15,960 nucleotides of DNA from Thermoproteota archaeon. GTDB lineage: Archaea > Korarchaeota > Korarchaeia > Korarchaeales > Korarchaeaceae. Every line of letters starts with the position of its first letter. Within the stretch, counting starts at the first letter, position 1. The translations under genes were made by a program, and so were the position numbers. This document shows, one piece after another, positions 6,177 through 14,032 of the stretch. The stretch is from assembly GCA_021158805.1 (NCBI GenBank), contig JAGGTZ010000145.1, positions 1-15,960 of the forward strand, written 5' to 3'. The notes beneath the pieces are model-generated. The model had not been told where the DNA came from. It worked only from the letters and a program-made list of their open reading frames with translations, and did no database searches.

Positions 6177-7566
6177 TCGTCCTTACACTTTTTACATCAA
6201 GTATCTGAAGGGAGAAGTCCCAGTCGTTGTAATATAAGTTCCCCCCATCCCATTCAACTTCTCCTCTCTGGCTATCTACAGGATCTGAGCGAAAGTGCTC
6301 CTTGGGTGGATCAAATCTATAGGATATCTCCGAATTGAAGGCCAGCCTAAAACCTTCTATGTTTCCGAAGTAGAAGTCCCTCCTCCAATCCTGGCCATCA
6401 CGGGGATGCCCAAAGCTCGGATCAGCATAAAGCCAGCCATAGGGCTCTATGTAAAATTGGGCCCAGTCATGCATCCCCGGCTTTACGGGATTAGCATACC
6501 AGCCCGACTGCCACTTAGCAGGAATGCCAACAATTCTCAGGAGGGTTATAAAGAGAATCGCTTGGATTCCACAGTCTCCTCTCCTCTTAAGAGCTACAAA
6601 CTCACTTATGTTGTCGAACAACGCGTAATCGTGAACATACGTGTAGATCACATTGTCTATTATCCAATCCCATATCTTCCTAGCCTTCATTAGTGGATTA
6701 TCCTCCCCCTCCACTATAGAGAAGGCGAGATGTCTCAGGCGATCTGTGAACATTATGTGGGGAATCCTCTCCCCCATACCATCTTGGGTATTAACCTCAT
6801 ACTCCACCTCGCTTGGCTTGAGATCTACGTAAAAAGACCTGGAGAGCACTTCGTACTCTATCCAAACTTCTGTGCCTTCTTCAGAGGCCGTAACTTCGAA
6901 ATATGCTGTTCTTTGGGGGTAAGATTCCCCCGAGATATATGGCTCATGACTAGAGTCTAGCACATTTACCTCTGGGTGCATATCACACCTCCTAGGGAGA
7001 GGGATCCATATCCTTAGTTTTGCATCTTTTGGAACAATATGGGGTTTGACTGTGACAGTAGCTCTGATCCTATACTTTAGGGGCAGTAAATGACCCTTTC
7101 TGAGCCTACCTACTTCCATAGTCTTGAAGACCCTATCCCTCAGTGCTTTCTTTGACCTTTCCATCTGCTCGTCTCTCTCAGGTATTGCTCTCTCCTTTAA
7201 TTTAGGACAGAGCCAGAAGAGATTCGGAACGAACCTCTGAAATATTCTGATCTCCCCTTCTATTGTCTTGTAATCAATGCAACCCTCTCTTATCAGCGAG
7301 AGTATGTCTTCAGTGGTAATATCTGGAATTCTCTTCTTAAGTTCCCCAAGGGCCTCCTCTAGACTGTATGGATATTGATAGTACCACCTTTCCAACCTGT
7401 CCAGTTCAAATTCTATTCTCCTCCTCGTTGAGCCATGAGAGCTGGGAAGAAGGGATTTTAACTCATTTCTTGCTTTCCTGAATTCTCCCTCCTTTATAAG
7501 GTTCTCTATCTCTTGAGGAAGTTTAGTAGACATAAAGTGAAGTACATTATCTTCGCTTGTCCCCAT
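6160..7566 (-). CDS. Transglutaminase-like domain protein
   Basis: The C-terminal half is a transglutaminase-like fold with a complete Cys-His-Asp triad: RRGDCGIQAILFITLLR (Cys332), PGMHDWAQFYIE (His366) and GWLYADPSFG (Asp382). In archaea such domains are usually cysteine proteases or amidases rather than cross-linkers. A helical charged region (about 1-140) precedes a beta-rich segment (about 163-260, IRATVTVKPHI to EYEVLSRSFYVDL). This layout of N-terminal beta domain plus core is common in bacterial and archaeal relatives. The 468-residue protein has no signal peptide, so it appears cytoplasmic, unlike many family members. A Met at residue 12 is an alternative start. A TATA-like box at 7600-7607 supports the ATG at 7566. 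It lies 90 bases after the his operon on the same strand. Confidence 0.85.
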   Translation of the reverse strand: MGTSEDNVLHFMSTKLPQEIENLIKEGEFRKARNELKSLLPSSHGSTRRRIEFELDRLERWYYQYPYSLEEALGELKKRIPDITTEDILSLIREGCIDYKTIEGEIRIFQRFVPNLFWLCPKLKERAIPERDEQMERSKKALRDRVFKTMEVGRLRKGHLLPLKYRIRATVTVKPHIVPKDAKLRIWIPLPRRCDMHPEVNVLDSSHEPYISGESYPQRTAYFEVTASEEGTEVWIEYEVLSRSFYVDLKPSEVEYEVNTQDGMGERIPHIMFTDRLRHLAFSIVEGEDNPLMKARKIWDWIIDNVIYTYVHDYALFDNISEFVALKRRGDCGIQAILFITLLRIVGIPAKWQSGWYANPVKPGMHDWAQFYIEPYGWLYADPSFGHPRDGQDWRRDFYFGNIEGFRLAFNSEISYRFDPPKEHFRSDPVDSQRGEVEWDGGNLYYNDWDFSLQILDVKSVRTINPLE

Positions 7567-7599
7567 GGTAGTTCACTTGCTAGAGATGAGTGGTGATTT

Positions 7600-7607
7600 G
7601 ATTTAAC
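7600..7607 (-). promoter_or_regulatory. TATA-like box for the transglutaminase-like gene
   Basis: On the minus strand the box reads GTTAAATC, centred about 37 bases before the ATG at 7566. This predicts a leader of roughly 11 bases. It suggests the gene has its own promoter rather than depending on read-through from the his operon. Confidence 0.3.
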
Positions 7608-7656
7608 TATTGAAGATTTCTTTAGGTCGTGGCACGGTGATGGAGATCGTGTCTAT

Positions 7657-8457
7657 TCACCTGTATTCTAAAACTGGAACTTTCAACCTAGCCCTCCTAG
7701 AGCCATGAGATATCTCTATATCTCCATCTGACCATACCATTAGGTCCACTACCCTTTTTACGGTATAACCTAAACCTTTCAGTTTATCTTCCCCACCATA
7801 TTGAGGTTTATTCACGGCTACTGCTATTCCTTTGATCTCGATATTGGCCCTTTCTAGGGCATTTATTATGGAAAGGGCTGTTCCCCCAGTTGATAGGGCG
7901 TCATCGACCAGTAGAAGGAAGTCTCCTTCCTCTAAGCCATACAGGTAGTACTTCCCATCTTCGTATCCTGAAGAGTAGTCGACTTCCATCCCTTCTATCC
8001 CATAGCTCCTCTTCCTGACTACAGCTAAAGGTAAACCGGCCTTATAGGCCATAACTGATCCGAGGGGCAGGCCTAAAGCCTCAGGCGTCACTAACTTGTT
8101 CAACTCTCGGTAGTTAACTTGGTTCAGCAAGTAGTCGGCCATTAAAGAGACTAGTAAGGGATTAGCAGAGGGGATGCTATCAGTTATGGGATTTATGACA
8201 TATAGGTAATCTCCATCCACTCCTACTCCCTTTCTACGCTGTATAACAGCCCTAGAGAACGTATGGACTAGTAAATCCCATAAAATATCCCATTTAGCGC
8301 TATATACCAAGTCATTGTGAAAACAGCTCCACTTCCCTGTGTGACATGTTGGTCCTGAAGGCACCACCTCATAGATAAGAGAGTCAGGGTCGCAATCTAC
8401 CCGTATTCTGAGGACCTTTACTTTAGTACATTCCCCGAAGTCTTCCCTTTCATCCAT
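7657..8457 (-). CDS. HisI C-terminal half fused to an archaeal hypoxanthine/guanine phosphoribosyltransferase
   Basis: Residues 13-48 are the catalytic half of phosphoribosyl-AMP cyclohydrolase: IRVDCDPDS (metal-binding Asp21, Asp23, Asp25 and Cys22), then CHTGKWSCF (Cys38, Cys45). From about residue 50 to 250 follows a complete type I phosphoribosyltransferase. INPITDSIP (about 88-96), LVTPEALGLPLG, AVVRKRSYG and the PRPP-binding loop LLLVDDALSTGGTA (181-194) match the archaeal HGPRT family, which salvages purine bases onto PRPP. Residues 1-12 are out-of-frame HisI coding sequence, so the ATG at 8457 is probably not a native start; no ribosome-binding site precedes it. The HisI first half is in the frame ahead (8418-8627). 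Removing one copy of a 5-base repeat at 8416-8425 would make one protein of about 320 residues. It is the last cistron of the his operon. Confidence 0.85.
   Translation of the reverse strand: MDEREDFGECTKVKVLRIRVDCDPDSLIYEVVPSGPTCHTGKWSCFHNDLVYSAKWDILWDLLVHTFSRAVIQRRKGVGVDGDYLYVINPITDSIPSANPLLVSLMADYLLNQVNYRELNKLVTPEALGLPLGSVMAYKAGLPLAVVRKRSYGIEGMEVDYSSGYEDGKYYLYGLEEGDFLLLVDDALSTGGTALSIINALERANIEIKGIAVAVNKPQYGGEDKLKGLGYTVKRVVDLMVWSDGDIEISHGSRRARLKVPVLEYR
8416..8425. repeat. 5-base tandem duplication that breaks hisI
   Basis: CTTTA occurs twice in direct succession (TAAAG twice on the coding strand). With both copies the HisI frame ends in TAA directly after GNVLK. With one copy removed the frame reads [14 protein letters not shown], which has the same spacing between the SGN and DCD motifs as known HisI proteins. 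The second copy therefore looks like the mutation itself. Confidence 0.85.
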
Positions 8458-8627
8458 AGCTTTCGTCTAGTCCTGCTGTAGAAATGAGCGAACCCCGTCT
8501 CCACAGTCCTTCTCACAGCTTCTTCGTTAGCGAATCCAAGCATGAGTATCTCGCCGTTAATTAGACTCTTCACTACCACTGGAACTAAGCCGCCCATTTT
8601 GTCGAAGTCTAGCCTATCGAAATTCAC
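8418..8627 (-). CDS. hisI: Phosphoribosyl-AMP cyclohydrolase HisI, N-terminal half (frame-shifted)
   Basis: This is the first part of HisI, which opens the adenine ring of phosphoribosyl-AMP (third step of histidine synthesis). [14 protein letters not shown] at the N-terminus, [17 protein letters not shown] and [20 protein letters not shown] are all typical. It stops at 8418-8420 before the catalytic DCD and Cys residues, which continue in the other frame at 7657-8457, so this piece alone cannot be active. GTG at 8627 gives a 4-base GTGA overlap with the end of hisF, like most junctions of this operon; TTG at 8633 is an alternative. Active HisI would need recoding near 8420, assembly of two half proteins, or a second gene copy elsewhere. 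Confidence 0.85.
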   Translation of the reverse strand: MNFDRLDFDKMGGLVPVVVKSLINGEILMLGFANEEAVRRTVETGFAHFYSRTRRKLWMKGKTSGNVLK

Positions 8628-9388
8628 CTCCAATCCTTTCTCACCTCCACACCCATTCTAGATAGATAGTCCTTCAAGTGGGGGATCCTTATCTCGCCAA
8701 AATGGAAGACGCTTGCTGCAAGAGCAGCGTCGGCCCCACCCAAAGTTAAAACCTCTAGGAAGTGTTCCAATGACCCAGCCCCACCACTAGCTATCACAGG
8801 TATCGAAACTCTCTCCGCTACTGCTCGGGTTAGCTCTAGATCATAGCCAAGCTTCGTCCCATCCCTATCTATAGATGTCAGTAGTATCTCGCCAGCCCCC
8901 ATTTCCTCTACCTGCTCAGCCCACTCGATTGCATCCTTCCCAGTAGGCTCAGAACCTCCCTTTACGTAGACTTCCCAGCCATCTCCTTCCCTCTTAGCAT
9001 CTATCGCAACGACAACACACTGAGATCCAAATATAGAGGCAGCTTCACTCACTAGCGATGGCTTCAGAAACGCTGCTGTGTTGACTGAGACCTTATCCGC
9101 TCCAGCCCTAAGCAGTTTGTAAAAGTCCTCTATGGAGGATACCCCACCTCCCACGGTGAAGGGAATCGTCAATACGCTTGCGACTTTTTCAACAAGATCT
9201 ATTAGGATCTTCCTTCCTTCCCTGCTGGCTGTTATATCTAGGAACACTAACTCATCAGCACCTTCCCTATCATATATCATAGCTTGCTCTACGGGATCAC
9301 CTGCATCTCTCAGGTTGGTGAAGGAGATCCCCTTTACTACCCTACCTCTAGCTATGTCTAGGCAGGGAATAATTCTCTTCGCCGTCAT
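8624..9388 (-). CDS. hisF: Imidazole glycerol phosphate synthase, cyclase subunit HisF
   Basis: HisF uses ammonia from HisH to turn PRFAR into imidazole glycerol phosphate and AICAR. The 254 residues match the family length. The two catalytic Asp are present: Asp11 in [14 protein letters not shown] and Asp130 in [35 protein letters not shown] and PVIASGGAG are the phosphate-binding and barrel motifs. The ATG at 9388 overlaps the hisA stop by 4 bases (ATGA), and the stop overlaps hisI. It looks intact and should pair with HisH from the same operon. Confidence 0.97.
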   Translation of the reverse strand: MTAKRIIPCLDIARGRVVKGISFTNLRDAGDPVEQAMIYDREGADELVFLDITASREGRKILIDLVEKVASVLTIPFTVGGGVSSIEDFYKLLRAGADKVSVNTAAFLKPSLVSEAASIFGSQCVVVAIDAKREGDGWEVYVKGGSEPTGKDAIEWAEQVEEMGAGEILLTSIDRDGTKLGYDLELTRAVAERVSIPVIASGGAGSLEHFLEVLTLGGADAALAASVFHFGEIRIPHLKDYLSRMGVEVRKDWR

Positions 9389-10077
9389 ATCTCCCAGCCC
9401 CTCTCTATTAACTTCTGCATCAAGTCAGTTTCGTAAATCGCCCTGCCAACCACTGCAGATGAGAATCCGTCATTTGAGAGTCTTTCAAGGTCCTCCATGT
9501 CTCTTATTCCACCAGCATACGTAAACATTAGTTCAGGGAAAGAGGAGGGGAGCGAGATCCCTCCTAGATAGCCAGAAAGTCTTCCATCAGAGTCTATGTC
9601 TGTTATCAGGAACTCCTTTACCCCTATATCCCTAAAATGGGATACAGCTTGCTCAGGTTCTATTGTAGTTTCCTTAATCCATCCCCTTATCATGATCTTC
9701 CTCTCCTTCAGGTCGATGGCCACAATCAAAGGGAAATCCTTAGCTAGTTCTCTGAGGATGGTAGGTCTCTCATAGGCTATGGTTCCCAGTATCGGAAATG
9801 CTCCAGCCTCTATTACTCTCCTAATTGTGATAGGATCCCTTAAACCCCCTCCTACCTGTGTCTCTATACCCCTTTCTGTTAAATCCTTCACTATCTCGAG
9901 TATTAGGTCTAAGTTACTTCCTTTGTCAAGAGCAGCGTCTATATCGATTATATGTATCTTTTTAGCTCCCTCAAATTTATTTAGCCATTGATAGGGGTTA
10001 CCGTAGGATCTAAGGTCCCCTTCTACAATCCTAACTGCCCTTCCGTGAGAGATATCTAGTGCAGGAATGACCCTCAC
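9385..10077 (-). CDS. hisA: ProFAR isomerase HisA
   Basis: HisA opens the ribose of ProFAR to give PRFAR, the substrate of HisF/HisH. The 230-residue half-barrel protein has Asp8 in [14 protein letters not shown] as catalytic base, [21 protein letters not shown] and FTYAGGIRD. The second-half motif reads [12 protein letters not shown], where the family usually has DGT or DGM, so one residue near the active site differs; the effect is unclear. The GTG start at 10077 overlaps the hisH stop by 4 bases. No PriA-like second activity can be judged from sequence. Confidence 0.95.
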   Translation of the reverse strand: MRVIPALDISHGRAVRIVEGDLRSYGNPYQWLNKFEGAKKIHIIDIDAALDKGSNLDLILEIVKDLTERGIETQVGGGLRDPITIRRVIEAGAFPILGTIAYERPTILRELAKDFPLIVAIDLKERKIMIRGWIKETTIEPEQAVSHFRDIGVKEFLITDIDSDGRLSGYLGGISLPSSFPELMFTYAGGIRDMEDLERLSNDGFSSAVVGRAIYETDLMQKLIERGWEI

Positions 10078-10640
10078 CTCTTTAACACCTCCAAGAAGTT
10101 AAAGAGTACCTCCCTACCTCTTCTGCCTGATTTCTCTGGGTGAAACTGTGTTCCAAACAGATTCTCCTTCTCGACTATAGCTGGTAGCTCTAATCCCTCG
10201 TAGTCAACGGATCCCCTCACGATATCCTCTTGGGGGACTATATAATAGGAGTGAGCGAAATAGAAGTACCCTTTGCCATTTAAAAGCCTCCCCCACCCAT
10301 TTACAAGGCTCCATCCCATATGGGGAGCCTTTGTACCTTTGGGTAGCCTGACAACCCTTCCCCTAATTAATCCGAGCCCGGGCATGGATCCTTCCTCGCT
10401 AGACTCGAACATGAGCTGCATTCCCAAGCATATCCCGAGAGTAGGCTTTTCCATCATCGAGCTGATCAATGGTTCCCTATCTAGGTTCATTAGCGCACCA
10501 TCGTAGCTTCCAACACCAGGTAGAACTATCCCGTCATATTCTTCCCTGTAATTCGTGGTTACAGTCACGCCTAGATCTAAGAGCGCCTTCCTGATGCTGA
10601 AGATATTGCCTACACTGTAGTCCATCAGCAGGACCTTCAA
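10074..10640 (-). CDS. hisH: Imidazole glycerol phosphate synthase, glutaminase subunit HisH
   Basis: HisH releases ammonia from glutamine and feeds it to HisF. The class I glutamine amidotransferase triad is complete: Cys71 in LGICLGMQLMFE, and His167 with Glu169 in TQFHPEKSG. The N-terminal DYSVGNIFSI and LPGVGSYDGAL are typical, and the length of 188 residues is normal. The start is TTG at 10640, within a TTGA overlap with the hisB stop. Confidence 0.96.
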   Translation of the reverse strand: MKVLLMDYSVGNIFSIRKALLDLGVTVTTNYREEYDGIVLPGVGSYDGALMNLDREPLISSMMEKPTLGICLGMQLMFESSEEGSMPGLGLIRGRVVRLPKGTKAPHMGWSLVNGWGRLLNGKGYFYFAHSYYIVPQEDIVRGSVDYEGLELPAIVEKENLFGTQFHPEKSGRRGREVLFNFLEVLKR

Positions 10641-11212
10641 GCATCGAGCACCCCCTTCGTGCTTCTTACCCCCTTTCCGGTCCTCACCTTAGCGTGACCC
10701 AATGATAGACCAAGGGACTTGAAAGCCGCCTCTAAGACATGGTGGGGGTTTCCTTTCCTCAGCACTACGATGTGGATAGTAGATAGAGATCCCCTAGCTA
10801 GTGCCTCTATCCCATGAGATATGTCCTTTACATCTACACCCTCAACTACCCCTTCAAAACCTAGGTCAGAGGTGTAAGAGGTCCTACCACCGAGATCTAT
10901 TGATGTCAATACTAGGGACTCATCCATGGGAACCACAGCCCATCCATACCTCCTTATTCCTTCTCTATCCCCGAGCTGCTCTGAGATTGCCTTTCCCAAC
11001 AGGAACATTGCATCTTCTATGAGATGATGCTTGAGATCCCATTTGGCCTCAATTCTCAAGTCCATACCAGAGTAAAAGACGAGTTGCTCAATCATATGGT
11101 CAAAGAACCTAAGTCCAGTACCCCCTTCCATGACTCCACTGCCGTAAAGGTTTAAGGTAACTGTAATGTCGGTTTCCTTGGTCTTCCTCATTAATATCGT
11201 TTCATCACGCAT
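10637..11212 (-). CDS. hisB: Imidazoleglycerol-phosphate dehydratase HisB
   Basis: HisB dehydrates imidazole glycerol phosphate to imidazole acetol phosphate using manganese. This is the single-function archaeal form (191 residues), without the phosphatase domain of enterobacterial HisB. The two metal motifs are HHLIED (62-67) and HHVLEAAFKS (from 157); RFFDHMIEQ lies near residue 35. The ATG at 11212 is preceded by GAGGTGAT at ideal spacing, a near-perfect ribosome-binding site, and overlaps hisC by 22 bases. A Met at 11191 matches a 1-base TAATG overlap but has no such site, so 11212 is preferred. Confidence 0.96.
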   Translation of the reverse strand: MRDETILMRKTKETDITVTLNLYGSGVMEGGTGLRFFDHMIEQLVFYSGMDLRIEAKWDLKHHLIEDAMFLLGKAISEQLGDREGIRRYGWAVVPMDESLVLTSIDLGGRTSYTSDLGFEGVVEGVDVKDISHGIEALARGSLSTIHIVVLRKGNPHHVLEAAFKSLGLSLGHAKVRTGKGVRSTKGVLDA

Positions 11213-12168
11213 TTTATCACCTCAAGCACATTGATCATTATATCCTTGGGAGCTATGGTTATCCTCACACCTGATTCCAAGCCTGGCCTTTGGATCAAGC
11301 GGGTTTCGATCCCTTTAGCCCTAAGCTCTTCCCATATCCTTTTAGCAAGTGGATGAGCTATCAGTGTGAAGTTCGCCTTAGACTTCATGTAGAGGAGACC
11401 TAAGGCCTCCAACTCCATCTCAAACCAATCTCTAACACTTTTCATAGCCTCTATTGACGCGTCTACTATGCCCTTAAGCTGTAGGGCTTTTATAGCAATT
11501 GCCTCTGATGTCGAGGATATCTGGAAGGGAAGTGTATACTCCTTCAATCCCTCCACGTAGTCGGGTGATGCTATCGCATACCCTACCCTAAGTCCGGCCA
11601 ATCCCCAAGCTTTGGAAAAGGTCCTTACAACGATAACCCCTCCCTCTAAGGCCCTCTTAAGGTGTCCTTTCCCATCTGAGAATTCAATATAGGCCTCATC
11701 TATCACTAGAGTACCGTAGCTAGAGAGAATATCTACCAAATCTTCCGCGTAAATGTGACCAGTAGGGTTGTTTGGTGAGTTTATGATTATGATATCGCAG
11801 CCCTCTAGTCTCCTAGCATTCTCCTTCAGCTCCTTATAGATTAAGACCTTTACTTCCTTGCCCAATGATCTTGCAAGGTGCTCGTAAAGCGAGTATGTTG
11901 GTTCTATTATCCCTATACACTTCGATCTAAGCATGAGGATCCTAAGTATATCATCGGCCCCGGCCCCCGGGAATATGGCACCCTTGTCTATATTGAGGTA
12001 AATGGATAGAGCTTGTATCAATCTATCAGCCCAAGGCGTCGGGTAAAATCGAATATCAGATTCTGTAATAGCCTCCATAACCTGTCTATAGTACTCTGAT
12101 GGGAGAAAGAGGTTTTCGTTGTAAAATAACCTCAATCCACCGCTGAACTTAGGGATAACTTCCATCAT
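11191..12168 (-). CDS. hisC: Histidinol-phosphate aminotransferase HisC
   Basis: HisC is a PLP enzyme that converts imidazole acetol phosphate and glutamate to histidinol phosphate. The fold type I markers are NSPNNPTG (130-137), Asp157 in VIDEAYIEF, and the PLP lysine Lys186 in TFSKAWGLAGLRVGY. A C-terminal VRITIAPK holds the substrate-binding Arg. At 325 residues it is a little shorter than most HisC (about 350), mainly at the N-terminus. Two ATGs in a row lie at 12168 and 12165. The first overlaps the hisG stop by 4 bases; GGTGAG just before it may serve as ribosome-binding site. Confidence 0.94.
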   Translation of the reverse strand: MMEVIPKFSGGLRLFYNENLFLPSEYYRQVMEAITESDIRFYPTPWADRLIQALSIYLNIDKGAIFPGAGADDILRILMLRSKCIGIIEPTYSLYEHLARSLGKEVKVLIYKELKENARRLEGCDIIIINSPNNPTGHIYAEDLVDILSSYGTLVIDEAYIEFSDGKGHLKRALEGGVIVVRTFSKAWGLAGLRVGYAIASPDYVEGLKEYTLPFQISSTSEAIAIKALQLKGIVDASIEAMKSVRDWFEMELEALGLLYMKSKANFTLIAHPLAKRIWEELRAKGIETRLIQRPGLESGVRITIAPKDIMINVLEVIKCVMKRY

Positions 12169-13139
12169 AACTCACCAACGCTGTCAACGTCTTCTAACAG
12201 GAGGACTTGTCTTGGATCAATGACTACCAATCCCTGAGCTAGCCTCCTCAACTTAGGAAGTAGTTCGAGCAACCTATCCTTCTCTAAGACCGTGTTAACC
12301 GCATACCATCCCGTCTTTGAGAGCCTTGATATAGTGGGTCCCTTGAGAGCTGGTAATATCTTAATAACTTCACTTAGATTGTCTTCTTTTACATTTAGAA
12401 ATATGTGTACATTTTTCCTAGCGAATACAACCCCTCGGAAGAGGGTATATATGTCCTTTATGACCTCAAGTTTTTCCGGGTTCCTTAACGACCCTTTATT
12501 GGCTATAAGAACGGCGCTACTTTCACATATGACTTGAACAGGTCTGAGGCCATTTCTAGCCAACGTAGTCCCGGTAGCAGTGTTATCTATGATTGCATCG
12601 GCATCCTCCGGGGGTTTGGCCTCGGTCGCTCCGAACGATAAGATTAGCTTGAACCTCTCATTTCCCTCCACCCTATACCAAGGAGTAAGTAGCATTGGTG
12701 GCTCTCTATATACCTCTCTGTATCTCTTATTTGAGAAGATCCAATCCCTAGATAGGTTCAGGTACTCAGTAGATACCCTGACGGGTCTTTCCAATGATAG
12801 CTCTACTAGATCCTCTATAGATTCTATTTCGGATTTTATGGGCGTAGCTAGGACTAGCTTTACCTTTCCATATTCTAAGTCTAGGAGTACTTTTACGTCA
12901 GCTTTGTTCTCTCTTACCCAGTCCCTTCCAGATATGCCTAAATCATAGGTACCTTCCTGAACGAGTACTGGGATCTCTTGAGGTCTTAAAATCTTGATAC
13001 TTAGTCCCCTATAGTTTGTTGATGGTCTATACGATCTACTGGCACCATATAGGTTAATACCAGACTGTCTTAAGAAGGAGAATGTGTCCTCTTCAAGAGA
13101 TCCCTTAGGAATAGCCATCCTTACGGTGAACCAGACCAC
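12165..13139 (-). CDS. hisG: ATP phosphoribosyltransferase HisG, long form
   Basis: HisG joins ATP and PRPP in the first, rate-setting step of histidine synthesis. The 324-residue protein is the long form: two catalytic domains with MAIPKGSLEEDTF at the start and the PRPP loop DAIIDNTATGTTLARNGL (181-198), plus a C-terminal ACT-like domain (about 245-315, FLNVKEDNLSEVIKILPALKG onward). In long forms that domain binds histidine for feedback inhibition, so no HisZ partner is needed. The start is GTG at 13139, 16 bases after a predicted transcription start. ATG at 13118 is an alternative but would remove the first beta strand. This is the promoter-proximal gene of the operon. Confidence 0.96.
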   Translation of the reverse strand: MVWFTVRMAIPKGSLEEDTFSFLRQSGINLYGASRSYRPSTNYRGLSIKILRPQEIPVLVQEGTYDLGISGRDWVRENKADVKVLLDLEYGKVKLVLATPIKSEIESIEDLVELSLERPVRVSTEYLNLSRDWIFSNKRYREVYREPPMLLTPWYRVEGNERFKLILSFGATEAKPPEDADAIIDNTATGTTLARNGLRPVQVICESSAVLIANKGSLRNPEKLEVIKDIYTLFRGVVFARKNVHIFLNVKEDNLSEVIKILPALKGPTISRLSKTGWYAVNTVLEKDRLLELLPKLRRLAQGLVVIDPRQVLLLEDVDSVGEL

Positions 13140-13147
13140 CGACCATG

Positions 13148-13186
13148 GGTGTCACCTGTTGACGGTGGGTCGGCCGCGTTAATAAA
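13148..13186 (-). promoter_or_regulatory. Promoter of the his operon with a small palindrome at the start site
   Basis: On the minus strand TTTATTAA (13186-13179) forms the TATA box, preceded by purine-rich CAAAGG as a BRE-like element. Transcription is predicted near 13155. Exactly there lies GGTG-T-CACC (13148-13156), a perfect 4+1+4 palindrome that could be an operator. No leader peptide with His codons is seen, and the leader is too short for attenuation. Confidence 0.5.
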
Positions 13187-13321
13187 CCTTTGCCATTTAC
13201 CCAAACATCCCCGGACATGCGCAAAGGGTTCCTCAGCACTAAGGCTTAGCTTCGGATTTGAGCGGTAATTAGATGAATTCGTGATAATAAGAATCGGCTC
13301 AGTGGATATGGTAGCGCTCCT

Positions 13322-13354
13322 CTTTAAAGGAAGGCTTAATCTATACCCAGGAGA
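13322..13354 (+). promoter_or_regulatory. Promoter and ribosome-binding site of rnhB
   Basis: CTTTAAAGG (13322-13330) is a TATA-like box. GGAG (13350-13353) lies 9 bases before the ATG at 13363 and could bind the 16S rRNA end. The predicted transcription start of about 13350 would make only one of these two signals useful, so they are alternatives. Confidence 0.35.
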
Positions 13355-13362
13355 TCAGTGGC

Positions 13363-14025
13363 ATGGTCGCGGCAGGAGTAGACGAGGCCGGAAGAGGTCC
13401 TGTCATAGGGCCAATGGTAATAGCTGGCGTTTCCATATCTTCAATCAAAGCAAAGAAGCTCAAATCTTTAGGAGTAAAGGATTCTAAGATGCTTTTACCT
13501 GAAAGGAGGAAGGAATTAGCCTCTATTATAAGAGAGGAGTCCGAATTTTATGTAATTAAGGTGGTAGAGCCACGTAAGATAGATGAGGCCGTATCTAAGA
13601 GCAAGTTGAATCTGCTAGAGGCAGAGGTCATGGCGGAGATCATAAAAGAGCTATCTCCCTCACTCGTATTTGTTGACTCTCCCGGTAGGAATCCGAAGAG
13701 GTTCAAGGAGCTCTTAAGATCCAAGCTCTCAGGGCTTAACGTGAGGATAAGAGCCGAAAACAAGGCGGATAGGAGATTTGTACATGTAGCTGCGGCATCC
13801 ATACTAGCTAAAGTTGAAAGGGACAGTATAATAGAGAAACTCCGAAAGGAAGTAGGTTACGATTTTGGTTCAGGATACCCGAGCGATCCAAAGACTAGAG
13901 AGTTTCTCCTCAGAGTCTTAGATGGTCTAAGTGTTCCTGAGGATATGATTAGATGGAAATGGGCCACAATTCTCAATATATTAGAGGAAAAGAGGAGAAA
14001 CAGGATTACTGAATTCCTAGATTGA
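13363..14025 (+). CDS. rnhB: Ribonuclease HII
   Basis: RNase HII cuts RNA in RNA-DNA hybrids and single ribonucleotides in DNA. The 220-residue protein has the acidic active site: Asp7 and Glu8 in GVDEAGRGPVIGPMV, Asp105 in LVFVDSPGRN, and Asp136 in ENKADRRFVHVAAAS, followed by ILAKVERD. GSGYPSDPKT near residue 170 is the usual substrate-binding loop. The length fits archaeal RNase HII. It is divergent from the his operon and ends 7 bases from the convergent Nudix gene. Short in-frame-shifted frames at its start are shadows. Confidence 0.96.
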   Translation: MVAAGVDEAGRGPVIGPMVIAGVSISSIKAKKLKSLGVKDSKMLLPERRKELASIIREESEFYVIKVVEPRKIDEAVSKSKLNLLEAEVMAEIIKELSPSLVFVDSPGRNPKRFKELLRSKLSGLNVRIRAENKADRRFVHVAAASILAKVERDSIIEKLRKEVGYDFGSGYPSDPKTREFLLRVLDGLSVPEDMIRWKWATILNILEEKRRNRITEFLD

Positions 14026-14032
14026 ACGATAC

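Noticed and set aside
6295..6693. Plus-strand frame of 132 codons inside the transglutaminase-like gene
   Set aside because: It lies opposite the catalytic domain, whose motifs are certain; no protein features of its own.
9132..9524. Plus-strand frame of 130 codons across hisF and hisA
   Set aside because: It crosses the junction of two certain genes on the other strand and resembles nothing known.
12580..12948. Plus-strand frame of 122 codons inside hisG
   Set aside because: Shadow of the conserved hisG coding region.
13281..13487. Plus-strand frame of 68 codons overlapping the start of rnhB
   Set aside because: It runs in another frame through the conserved RNase HII motif and has no good start signal.
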